This document shows positions 15,707 through 22,200 of a stretch of DNA of 24,360 nt, in pieces. The translations under genes were made by a program, and so were the position numbers. Numbering within the stretch: the first letter of the stretch is position 1; every line of letters begins with the position of its first letter. The notes beneath the pieces were generated by a model. It saw nothing but the letters and a program-made list of their open reading frames with translations. It had not been told where the DNA came from and did not search any database. Source of the stretch: Firmicutes bacterium UBA1191 (GTDB lineage Bacteria; Bacillota; Clostridia; Peptostreptococcales; Anaerovoracaceae); contig DBYH01000014.1 in assembly GCA_002310095.1 (NCBI GenBank), forward strand, positions 1 through 24,360. The letters are read 5' to 3'.

Positions 15707-16792
15707 TTAAAGATATGAGAACGGATTCTGGGTCGTGCCGTCCAGGAATACTCTGAAGTCCAGGTGTGATCCTGTTGAAGACCCTGTCGATCCGACATAG
15801 GCAATTGTCTGGCCCTTCGATACGGTCTGTCCCACTGAGGCCGCGAAGGATGAACAGTGGTTGTACATGGTGACAAGGCCGCCTCCGTGGTCGACCTTTA
15901 TGGAATAGCCGAAACCGCCGTTCCAGCCGGCGCTGATGACCTTGCCGTCCGCGGCGGACACTATGTCCGAACCGTAGTTGGCCGCGATATCGATGGCTCC
16001 GTGGAACTCTCTGCCGTGGAACGGACAGATTCTCCATCCGTAGCCTGACGATACAGTATGTGAACTCGGAACCGGCCATGCGAAGACACCGCCTCCGTAG
16101 GTCGAATTACTGCTGCTGCTTGTTCCGCCGCTCTCAGCCTCTGCTGCCAGTCTTGCCGCCTCAGCCGCGGCTTCGTTTTCCAGATCATCGAGCATGGCCG
16201 CGTTCTTCTTGTTGTCGGCGGCTATCTTCTTCTTTTCGGCCTCGACAGTTTCTTTGTTTTCTTCAGCTGCTTCCTTGGAAGATTTCAGCTCCGCGGACAG
16301 TTTCTCGACCGCGTCCTTCTTCTCCTTTATCTCGTCATGGGCTTTCTGAAGATCCTCCAGAACATCCTTGTCCGAAGCGTATATCTTCTCCACAAGATCC
16401 ATGTTCGTCAGGAATTCCGAAAAACTGCTTGAGTTCATCAGAACATCCAGGAATCCGACAGAACCGTTCTTGTACATGGTGCGGAGGCGCACGCTCAGAT
16501 CCTCATTCTGCTTTTCTACCTTCTTCTGGGCTTCCTTGAGGTCCTTCTTCAGCTCCTTCAGCTGTTCTTCCGAAACTTCTATCTGGTCATTCAGGTCATA
16601 AATAGTCTTCTCCAGAGAATTGATCTTTGAAGAGAGGTCTTTTTCCTTTTCCTTTCCCTCTTCAAGCTCCTGCTGCTTTTGCTCGATCTCCTTCTGAAGC
16701 TGAGAGAGAGACTTGGCATAGACGCTCGAGGTACCGAAACAGAAGCTCAGGGCTAGAATCAATGAAATTATTACTGCTGCTTTCTTTCTCAT
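15707..16792 (-). CDS. EnvC-like secreted protein: coiled coil plus M23 (LytM) domain with altered zinc site
   Basis: A 361-residue exported protein encoded next to FtsEX, as for EnvC and the PcsB/CwlO-type partners. Residues 1-26 are a signal peptide (ending VYA-KSL). Residues 27-220 are a long two-part coiled coil, interrupted by a conserved-looking RTMYKNGSVGFLDVLM segment typical of these proteins. After a Ser-rich linker, residues 236-361 are an M23 domain with HGAIDIA (His264, Asp268), YNHC (His312) and GSHLDFRV (His343). The last should be HxH, but the second zinc-binding His is Asp345. It may therefore be weakly active, use Asp as ligand, or act as an amidase activator as E. coli EnvC does. 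It lies 25 nt after ftsX. Confidence 0.9.
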   Translation of the reverse strand: MRKKAAVIISLILALSFCFGTSSVYAKSLSQLQKEIEQKQQELEEGKEKEKDLSSKINSLEKTIYDLNDQIEVSEEQLKELKKDLKEAQKKVEKQNEDLSVRLRTMYKNGSVGFLDVLMNSSSFSEFLTNMDLVEKIYASDKDVLEDLQKAHDEIKEKKDAVEKLSAELKSSKEAAEENKETVEAEKKKIAADNKKNAAMLDDLENEAAAEAARLAAEAESGGTSSSSNSTYGGGVFAWPVPSSHTVSSGYGWRICPFHGREFHGAIDIAANYGSDIVSAADGKVISAGWNGGFGYSIKVDHGGGLVTMYNHCSSFAASVGQTVSKGQTIAYVGSTGSSTGSHLDFRVFLDGTTQNPFSYL

Positions 16793-16817
16793 GTTCTGTT
16801 TTCTTTCTCCTGTTACC

Positions 16818-17708
16818 TTACGCGTCGAGGAACTTTCTCATGGATATGATGCTTCCGCAGGATCCGATGCTGACTCCCAGAGCCAGGAATATCCACGCGA
16901 AATTGTATATGAGGAATCCTACAGGCACCATCGGCATGGACAGCATCTGGTATACCTGGTCAGCCATTATGTCAACCAGCTGGTTATATACCAGATAAGT
17001 GATGCAAAGGGATATTGCCGCTGATATCACGCCTATCAGTATGCCTTCGACCAGGAACGGCCCTCTTATGAACCAGTTCGTAGCGCCTACATACTTCATG
17101 ATGCTGATTTCCTCAGCTCTGTTGAACACCGTCAGCTTGATCGTGTTGGAAACGACGATTATAGAAACGATGATCAGGAAGAGCATGATTACCATCGCTG
17201 ATATCTTTATGAAATCTGTGGCCTTGAGAAGCTTGTCCACAGTGCTCTTGTAGTATTTGACGTCCTCTATGCCCTTGTACTCCTGGGCGTGCTGCGCCAG
17301 AGCGTCAGCTTTCTCAAGATCAGCTATCTTGATGACTACCGAATTCGGAAGCGGATTGTCCTCCAGACTGTCGAGGAGGTATCCGTTGTCGCCCCATCTG
17401 GCTCTGAACTCAGCCATGGCGTCTTCCTTGGACTTGTAATAGGCGTCCTCAACGCCCTCCTGCTGCTTCATATCCTCTATCATGGCGTTCGCTTCGTCCT
17501 GGGTGGTCTCGTCCAGCAGGAATATCTCTATGGAATCGTAGTCGCCCTTGATGGTTTCAGCCGCCGAGGTGACATTTATGAAGAGTATGAAAAACAGGCT
17601 CAGGATGAGCAGCATGCATGTGATGGCGAATATGGATATGGCCGACATGCTCCTGTTTCTTCCGAACTGTATGAACGCCTGCTTGATTGTGTAAGATAAT
17701 GTCTTCAT
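16818..17708 (-). CDS. ftsX: Cell division ABC transporter permease FtsX
   Basis: A 296-residue inner-membrane protein. It has one transmembrane segment near residues 21-46, an extracellular domain (about 47-170) that contacts the peptidoglycan hydrolase partner, then three further transmembrane segments. The coupling-loop region NRAEEISIMKYVGATNWFIRGPF is characteristic. With FtsE it transmits ATP hydrolysis to the external coiled-coil hydrolase rather than moving a substrate. The ATG overlaps the ftsE stop by one base (TGATG). The downstream M23 gene is the expected partner. Confidence 0.96.
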   Translation of the reverse strand: MKTLSYTIKQAFIQFGRNRSMSAISIFAITCMLLILSLFFILFINVTSAAETIKGDYDSIEIFLLDETTQDEANAMIEDMKQQEGVEDAYYKSKEDAMAEFRARWGDNGYLLDSLEDNPLPNSVVIKIADLEKADALAQHAQEYKGIEDVKYYKSTVDKLLKATDFIKISAMVIMLFLIIVSIIVVSNTIKLTVFNRAEEISIMKYVGATNWFIRGPFLVEGILIGVISAAISLCITYLVYNQLVDIMADQVYQMLSMPMVPVGFLIYNFAWIFLALGVSIGSCGSIISMRKFLDA

Positions 17709-18478
17709 CAGCCGCGGCCTCCTCTCCGGAAGCCCGCTCTGAACGTTCCGCGGGACTGCATCGGTATTGTATCGAACGGTCCGGTAGGATCTTCAAGAGC
17801 CTCCTTGTATCCGTACATACCTGTCTCGTCGCGGACGATGCGGCCTTTTTCGATGGCGATAACTCTCTTCTCCATCTTGTCAACTATATCCTTGGCGTGG
17901 GTTACCATCAGGATGGTGGTGCCCAGCTGGTTTATCTGATTCAGCAGCTGCATGATCTCCCATGCTGTATCCGGGTCCAGATTGCCTGTAGGCTCGTCAG
18001 CGATGAGGATCTTAGGCCTGTTCACGATGGCGCGGGCGATTGCGACGCGCTGCTGCTCGCCTGCGGACAGCTCGTCCGGGTACTTGTTCGCCTTGTCGGC
18101 TATGCCCATCATGGTCAGGACCTGAGGCACCTGCTTCTTTATGGCTCTCTTAGGCCTGTGGATTATCTCCATTGCAAAGGCAACATTCTCGTACACGGTC
18201 TTCTTAGGCAAAAGCCTGAAGTCCTGGAATACGATGCCTATGTTTCTTCTCAGCTTCGGGATGTCTCTGGCCGGCATGGTGGTTACGTTCCTGTTCTTGA
18301 CCGTGATCTTGCCCAGATCCGCGTCGATCTCCTTGAGAATGAGCTTCACAAAGGTGGACTTGCCTGCGCCGGAAGGCCCGACGAGAAAAACGAAATCGCC
18401 CTCGTTGATTTTTACCGAAACGTCATCAAGACCTATATTCGACTTGTAACGTTTCGTTACGTTTTCAAACTCGATCAT
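17708..18478 (-). CDS. ftsE: Cell division ATP-binding protein FtsE with a C-terminal extension
   Basis: The cytoplasmic ATPase of FtsEX. Walker A GPSGAGKST is at 34-42, the Q-loop is FQDFRLLP near 84-91, the signature is LSAGEQQR (137-144; Ala where Gly is usual), Walker B is ILIADEP (157-163) and the switch His is in MVTHAKD (191-197). The canonical FtsE ends near residue 220. This 256-residue protein has about 35 extra residues (222-256) ending in a short Arg/Gly-rich tail. It lies 13 nt after the transketolase C-subunit gene, probably in the same transcript. Confidence 0.96.
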   Translation of the reverse strand: MIEFENVTKRYKSNIGLDDVSVKINEGDFVFLVGPSGAGKSTFVKLILKEIDADLGKITVKNRNVTTMPARDIPKLRRNIGIVFQDFRLLPKKTVYENVAFAMEIIHRPKRAIKKQVPQVLTMMGIADKANKYPDELSAGEQQRVAIARAIVNRPKILIADEPTGNLDPDTAWEIMQLLNQINQLGTTILMVTHAKDIVDKMEKRVIAIEKGRIVRDETGMYGYKEALEDPTGPFDTIPMQSRGTFRAGFRRGGRG

Positions 18479-18491
18479 TCAATACTCCTGT

Positions 18492-19421
18492 TTACAATAT
18501 CTTTCTTACTGCTTCCGCTATATCTTCTGCTGTCATGTGGTACTTGGCCAGCAGCTGGTCAGGCTTGCCTGACTCTCCGTATGTATCCTGCTGCCCTATC
18601 ATGGCCATCCTGCAAGGATGGTTCTTTACGACCACCTGGGCCACAGCGTCGCCCAGTCCGCCGATGACTCCGTGTTCCTCGGCAGTTACTATGGCTCCCG
18701 TCTCCTGAGCAGCCTTTATGATCATCTCCTCATCGATAGGCTTGATGGTGTGGATGTCGATCACTTTGGCGTCGATTCCTTCCGTCGCCAGCATTTCAGC
18801 CGCTTCGTAGGCGGCGCTCACCATAATGCCCGTGGCTATTATGGCCGCGTCTTTGCCGTCGCGGAGCAGGTTGCCTTTGCCTAAGACTATATCGTCGGCC
18901 TCTCCGTAGAATACGGGAACGGCTGCCCTGCCGATTCTGAAGTAGCACGGTCCGTCCATCTCCACGACCTGTCTGAGCAGTTTCTTTGTCGCCACCGCGT
19001 CTGACGGATTCACCACCGTCATTCCCGGTATGGTCCTCATGAGGGCGATGTCCTCGAAGGTCTGGTGGCTGGCGCCGTCCTCGCCCACGGTTATTCCAGC
19101 GTGGGAGGCGCACACCTTGACGTTGGCGCCCGTGTATCCGATGGAATTCCTTATTATCTCAAAGGCTCTGCCCGTCGCGAACATGGCGAAGGTGCTGGCG
19201 CAGACAATCTTGCCGCTGAGGGCAAGTCCCGCCGCAGCGCCGTACATGTTCTGCTCAGCTATGCCCATGTTGAAGAATCTCTCAGGAAACTCCTTGGCGA
19301 ACATGCCCGTCTTGGTGGAACCTGAGAGGTCCGCGTCCATGACTACCAGATTATCGTATTCCCTGCCGAGCTCTACGAGAGCTTCGCCGTAAGCCTGTCT
19401 TGTTGCGATTTTATCAGCCAT
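18492..19421 (-). CDS. Transketolase, C-terminal subunit
   Basis: A 309-residue protein holding the pyrimidine-binding and C-terminal domains of a split transketolase. GIAEQNMYGAAAG (53-65) contains the catalytic Glu56 that activates thiamine diphosphate. CASHAGITVGEDGASHQ follows, and later GVIGGLGDAVAQVV. It works as a complex with the adjacent N-terminal subunit in the non-oxidative pentose phosphate pathway. The start is the ATG 7 nt after AAGGAG (19429-19434). An in-frame TTG 18 nt earlier overlaps the preceding stop and is rejected. A 1-deoxyxylulose-5-phosphate synthase-like role is unlikely, because a DXS would be one longer chain. Confidence 0.94.
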   Translation of the reverse strand: MADKIATRQAYGEALVELGREYDNLVVMDADLSGSTKTGMFAKEFPERFFNMGIAEQNMYGAAAGLALSGKIVCASTFAMFATGRAFEIIRNSIGYTGANVKVCASHAGITVGEDGASHQTFEDIALMRTIPGMTVVNPSDAVATKKLLRQVVEMDGPCYFRIGRAAVPVFYGEADDIVLGKGNLLRDGKDAAIIATGIMVSAAYEAAEMLATEGIDAKVIDIHTIKPIDEEMIIKAAQETGAIVTAEEHGVIGGLGDAVAQVVVKNHPCRMAMIGQQDTYGESGKPDQLLAKYHMTAEDIAEAVRKIL

Positions 19422-19435
19422 AACGTTTCTCCTTA

Positions 19436-20263
19436 TCAAAGCGCAGCCTTCGCTGCTTCAAGTTCCTCAAGGGCCTTCGCGGTCTGTTCGTCGTCAGGAG
19501 CCTTGCCGTGCCATCCGGCCTGATCCTCCATGAACGAGACGCCCTTTCCTTTGACTGTTTCTGCCACGATTACTGTAGGTCTGCCGGAGCACTGTCTTGC
19601 CTTCGCGAAGGCGTCCAGAATCTGCGCCATGTTGTGTCCGTCTATTTCTATGACGTTCCATCCGAAGCCGGCGAATTTGGCTCCAATCGGCGATACCTTC
19701 ATTACATCGTCGTTTCTGCCGTCGATCTGAAGGCCGTTGTGGTCGACTATGGCGACCAGATTGTCCAGACCGTAGTGGGCTGACGACATGGCCGCCTCCC
19801 AGATCAGTCCTTCCTGAAGTTCGCCGTCTCCGAGAACCGCGTATACTCTGCCCGGGTCTCCGTCCAGCTTGTTGGCCATCGCCATGCCCGCAGCGGCTGA
19901 AAATCCCTGTCCGAGGGATCCGGTTGCCATCTCTATGCCCGGAATCTTCATGCTCGGGTGTCCCTGGAATCTCGAACCGATCTTCCTGAGAGTCTCCGTG
20001 AATTCATCCATGCCGAAATATCCTCTGAGGGCCATGGCCGAAAGCTGCGCCGGACCCGCGTGCCCCTTTGAGAACACGCACTTGTCCCTGCCCTTCATGG
20101 CCGGATTCTGCGGATCGATATTCATTTCATTGAAATAGAGTGTCGTTACTATGTCTGAAGCAGAAAGTGAGCCGCCCGGATGGCCCGAGCCAGCGTTGTG
20201 GAGCGCCCTGATGACGCCCATGCGCACGTCTGCCGCAGTCCTGTTCAGTTCTCTGATGTCCAT
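19436..20263 (-). CDS. Transketolase, N-terminal subunit
   Basis: A 275-residue thiamine-diphosphate-binding half of transketolase. SGHPGGSLSASD (26-37) and FSKGHAGPAQ (64-73) form the substrate and cofactor pocket. GDGELQEGLIWEA (145-157) is the ThDP/Mg motif, with NGLQIDGRNDDV following. Together with the C-terminal subunit 14 nt downstream it makes ribose-5-phosphate and erythrose-4-phosphate from hexose phosphates. GGAGGAAA lies upstream of the ATG. It heads the seven-gene block running to ctpA and is preceded by a promoter overlapping the nnrD terminator. Confidence 0.95.
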   Translation of the reverse strand: MDIRELNRTAADVRMGVIRALHNAGSGHPGGSLSASDIVTTLYFNEMNIDPQNPAMKGRDKCVFSKGHAGPAQLSAMALRGYFGMDEFTETLRKIGSRFQGHPSMKIPGIEMATGSLGQGFSAAAGMAMANKLDGDPGRVYAVLGDGELQEGLIWEAAMSSAHYGLDNLVAIVDHNGLQIDGRNDDVMKVSPIGAKFAGFGWNVIEIDGHNMAQILDAFAKARQCSGRPTVIVAETVKGKGVSFMEDQAGWHGKAPDDEQTAKALEELEAAKAAL

Positions 20264-20326
20264 ACGCCGGTTTCCTCCAAATATTGTTTATAATTAAGTA
20301 AAAATACTCGTTATATCGCAAGATAT

Positions 20327-20355
20327 AGTATACAACAAAGGAACTCCCATTACAA
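20327..20355 (-). promoter_or_regulatory. Promoter of the transketolase-ftsEX block, overlapping the nnrD terminator
   Basis: On the minus strand TTGTAA (20350-20355), exactly 17 nt, then TATACT (20327-20332). The -35 hexamer lies wholly in the loop of the terminator hairpin, and the hairpin's 3' arm is the spacer. The predicted start near 20320 leaves a 57-nt AT-rich leader. Confidence 0.55.
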
Positions 20356-20365
20356 CAGGAGTTCC
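20335..20365 (-). terminator. Intrinsic terminator after nnrD
   Basis: GGAACTCC (20340-20347) and GGAGTTCC (20358-20365) form an 8-bp stem with a 10-nt loop. On the minus strand it is followed by TTTGTTG, a broken T-tract. It lies 50 nt after the nnrD stop. Confidence 0.65.
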
Positions 20366-20414
20366 CCGAAATTCACAAACTCTTTACATTTTGTAGGCTT
20401 TTTTCGCCCCGGTA

Positions 20415-21263
20415 TTACAGCGCGTTTAAGGCCGCCGCCACAGCGTCGGCTATATCCGCCGATGTCATGCCGTACTCGCCGATGTTTTCAGCCGCGATAT
20501 CCCCCGCAAGTCCGTGGAGGAAGGCCGCGGCGCATACCCTTTCGGCAGGCTCCGCCGCCAGATGCTTCTGGGCAAGAAGTGATGTAATAATGCCGCTGAG
20601 CACGTCCCCGCTTCCGCCTGTAGCCATTCCCGGGTTGCCCGTAGGGTTCACGAATGTGTTTTCACCGTCGGATATGAGAGTTTCCGCGCCCTTGAGAAGC
20701 ACTATCGCTCCCGTCGCAGCAGCCAGAGCCGCCGCCGTGCCCTCTCTGCCCAGCTCTTTGTACGAGCCGAAGCCAAGGCTTTCGAGCATTCTGTCCGCCT
20801 CGCCCGGGTGAGGAGTGAAAACTGTAACTCCGTCGCGGTTCTTTATATCCGCCAGAGCTCCGTATCTGCAAAGGCAGTTTATCCCGTCCGCGTCTATCAC
20901 GAGGGGGCCGCTGTAATCGGTCAGCACTCTGTAAAGGAGGGACATTGCGTCCTCCCCTGTTCCGATTCCCGGGCCGATGCAGAGGGCGTCGTAGACGTTC
21001 AGATCGCCGTAGGCGGCCTCGTCCCTGTCTATGCACATGGCCTCAGGCACGGAAATCTGGAGAATGTTGAAGAGTTCATCCGGCACCGAAACCTTGACCA
21101 GTCCCGCTCCCGAATAGAGGGCGCCTCTGGCCGCAAGGACAGACGCTCCTGCCATGCCCCGCGATCCCGCTATAAGGAGCACGCGTCCTGCCTGGCCCTT
21201 GTGCATGTCAGCGGGCCTCGGAGTTATTATGTTCTGTACGTAATCCGTAGTTATCTGTTTCAT
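20415..21263 (-). CDS. nnrD: ADP-dependent NAD(P)H-hydrate dehydratase
   Basis: Repairs hydrated NADH and NADPH (NADHX/NADPHX) in the cytoplasm with ADP. The 282-residue protein is the ribokinase-like YjeF C-terminal domain alone. Motifs are KGQAGRVLLIAGSRGMAGA (22-40), GPGIG (97-101), DADG (124-127), TPHPGE (150-155) and NPGMATGGSGDVLSG (210-224) with catalytic Asp220. The NnrE epimerase half that is often fused in front is absent; it may be elsewhere in the genome. It is the third gene of a small operon after two unknown proteins, 33 nt downstream of the second. Confidence 0.95.
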   Translation of the reverse strand: MKQITTDYVQNIITPRPADMHKGQAGRVLLIAGSRGMAGASVLAARGALYSGAGLVKVSVPDELFNILQISVPEAMCIDRDEAAYGDLNVYDALCIGPGIGTGEDAMSLLYRVLTDYSGPLVIDADGINCLCRYGALADIKNRDGVTVFTPHPGEADRMLESLGFGSYKELGREGTAAALAAATGAIVLLKGAETLISDGENTFVNPTGNPGMATGGSGDVLSGIITSLLAQKHLAAEPAERVCAAAFLHGLAGDIAAENIGEYGMTSADIADAVAAALNAL

Positions 21264-21296
21264 GATTTTTTCCTGTCCAAATCAGCCGCTCAGCAG

Positions 21297-21614
21297 CTAC
21301 TTCGCCATGGATCTGAGTTTGTCCGCAGCCTGGCGGTTCACACGCATGAGGACTCTGCCCCTGTGCTTGGTGTAGACTGCCAGATCCTCGTGAAGAAAAG
21401 CCTCGTCCTTAGTCTCAACTCTGGTGACATCGCCCTCGCGAACCTCGAATGTTATAGGATTGTCTTCGATCCTGACAACCAGCCCGATTTTCAGTCTGTC
21501 TTTTGGACTGACGGCGAAGTATTCAGTTTCGTCTCTCTCCTGGAGCCAATAGATGAAACTTCCGTCGTATGTTCCGCCTACCACTCTGCCGATCGGAGGA
21601 ATCAGCTTTGCCAT
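21297..21614 (-). CDS. Uncharacterised 105-residue protein upstream of nnrD
   Basis: I do not recognise this protein. It is small, soluble and mixed in charge. The predicted structure is mainly beta: VVGGTYDGSFIYWLQ, YFAVSPKDRLKIGLVVRI, ITFEVREGDVTRVE, then a short helix (RQAADKLRSMAK). The pattern is like a small beta-barrel, perhaps nucleic-acid or ligand binding, but this is only inference. A clear GAGGTGA precedes the ATG. It lies 8 nt after the other unknown gene of the operon. No signal peptide and no cysteine. Confidence 0.75.
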   Translation of the reverse strand: MAKLIPPIGRVVGGTYDGSFIYWLQERDETEYFAVSPKDRLKIGLVVRIEDNPITFEVREGDVTRVETKDEAFLHEDLAVYTKHRGRVLMRVNRQAADKLRSMAK

Positions 21615-21622
21615 ATGTCACC

Positions 21623-22114
21623 TCACGCGTTCAGCAGGCTGAAGTCGCCTGTCACAGCGTCAAAAAGAATGTGAAAGACCTCCTTGTCGTCGTTGAGGCA
21701 TTCCACTATGAAAAACGGTTTGTAAACAAGCTCGTCGCTTTCGTACTCGATATCCGGGATGTTCAGCACCCTCTTGGCCTTCTGGATCTCGCTGTAGACG
21801 GTCTTCGGAGCGTCCTTGATCACCTGCATCTTGTCCATTTTTACAGGTATCACAGTGTTCTCCTCGACGTCAGTCATGACGAATTCGCCGCTTGTGCGCG
21901 CCATGGAGTACTGCCCTTTCCACATGTCGCACATTACGAGGACATGCTCTGAGAGCCTCTCCAGCTTGCCCGTGTACTTCACTTCAAAATCCATGAGAAG
22001 ATATGGATAAAAGAGCAGATCCATTTTCTCTATGGTGAAATGCTTGCTTCTCTTGTAAAGGCGTTCGAATGCGTCCTGCATCTTGTAGCCGTTTTTCATG
22101 CACTTGATTTCCAT
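21623..22114 (-). CDS. Uncharacterised 163-residue protein, predicted leaderless
   Basis: I do not recognise a family. The protein is soluble, with a helical start (MQDAFERLYKRSKHFTIEK), a middle beta-rich region (FEVKYTGKLERLSEHVLVM) and a C-terminal strand pair, KPFFIVECLNDDKEVFHILFDAVTGDF, that resembles a PepSY-type hairpin ending in DAxTGD. That likeness is weak. There is no ribosome site. The ATG lies exactly 6 nt after TATAAT, so a leaderless message is expected. An internal in-frame ATG five codons later also lacks a ribosome site. First gene of the operon with the 105-residue protein and nnrD. Confidence 0.78.
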   Translation of the reverse strand: MEIKCMKNGYKMQDAFERLYKRSKHFTIEKMDLLFYPYLLMDFEVKYTGKLERLSEHVLVMCDMWKGQYSMARTSGEFVMTDVEENTVIPVKMDKMQVIKDAPKTVYSEIQKAKRVLNIPDIEYESDELVYKPFFIVECLNDDKEVFHILFDAVTGDFSLLNA

Positions 22115-22120
22115 GGACCG

Positions 22121-22149
22121 ATTATAACATAAAAAAGGCGCCGCACCAA
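22121..22149 (-). promoter_or_regulatory. Extended -10 promoter, predicted leaderless, for the operon ending in nnrD
   Basis: On the minus strand TTGGTG (22144-22149), 17 nt, then TGT-TATAAT (22121-22129), then CGGTCC and the ATG. The -35 is mostly in the loop of the symporter terminator, and the -10 follows its T-tract. The 12-base string around the -10 is identical to that at 12401-12412. Confidence 0.65.
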
Positions 22150-22162
22150 TCGGCGCGGCGCC
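22131..22162 (-). terminator. Intrinsic terminator of the symporter operon
   Basis: GGCGCCGC (22137-22144) and GCGGCGCC (22155-22162) form a perfect GC-only 8-bp stem with a 10-nt loop, followed on the minus strand by six T's. It lies about 40 nt after the symporter stop. Confidence 0.92.
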
Positions 22163-22200
22163 ATGTTCATGACATGCTTTCTTGCTTTTGCATCAAAGGT

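Noticed and set aside
17687..18667. 326-codon plus-strand open frame
   Set aside because: It lies antisense to ftsE, whose motifs are unmistakable. The open frame follows from the codon bias of the real gene.
20808..21674. 288-codon plus-strand open frame over nnrD and the 105-residue gene
   Set aside because: It crosses two minus-strand genes and an intergenic gap, has no start signal and reads as low-quality protein.
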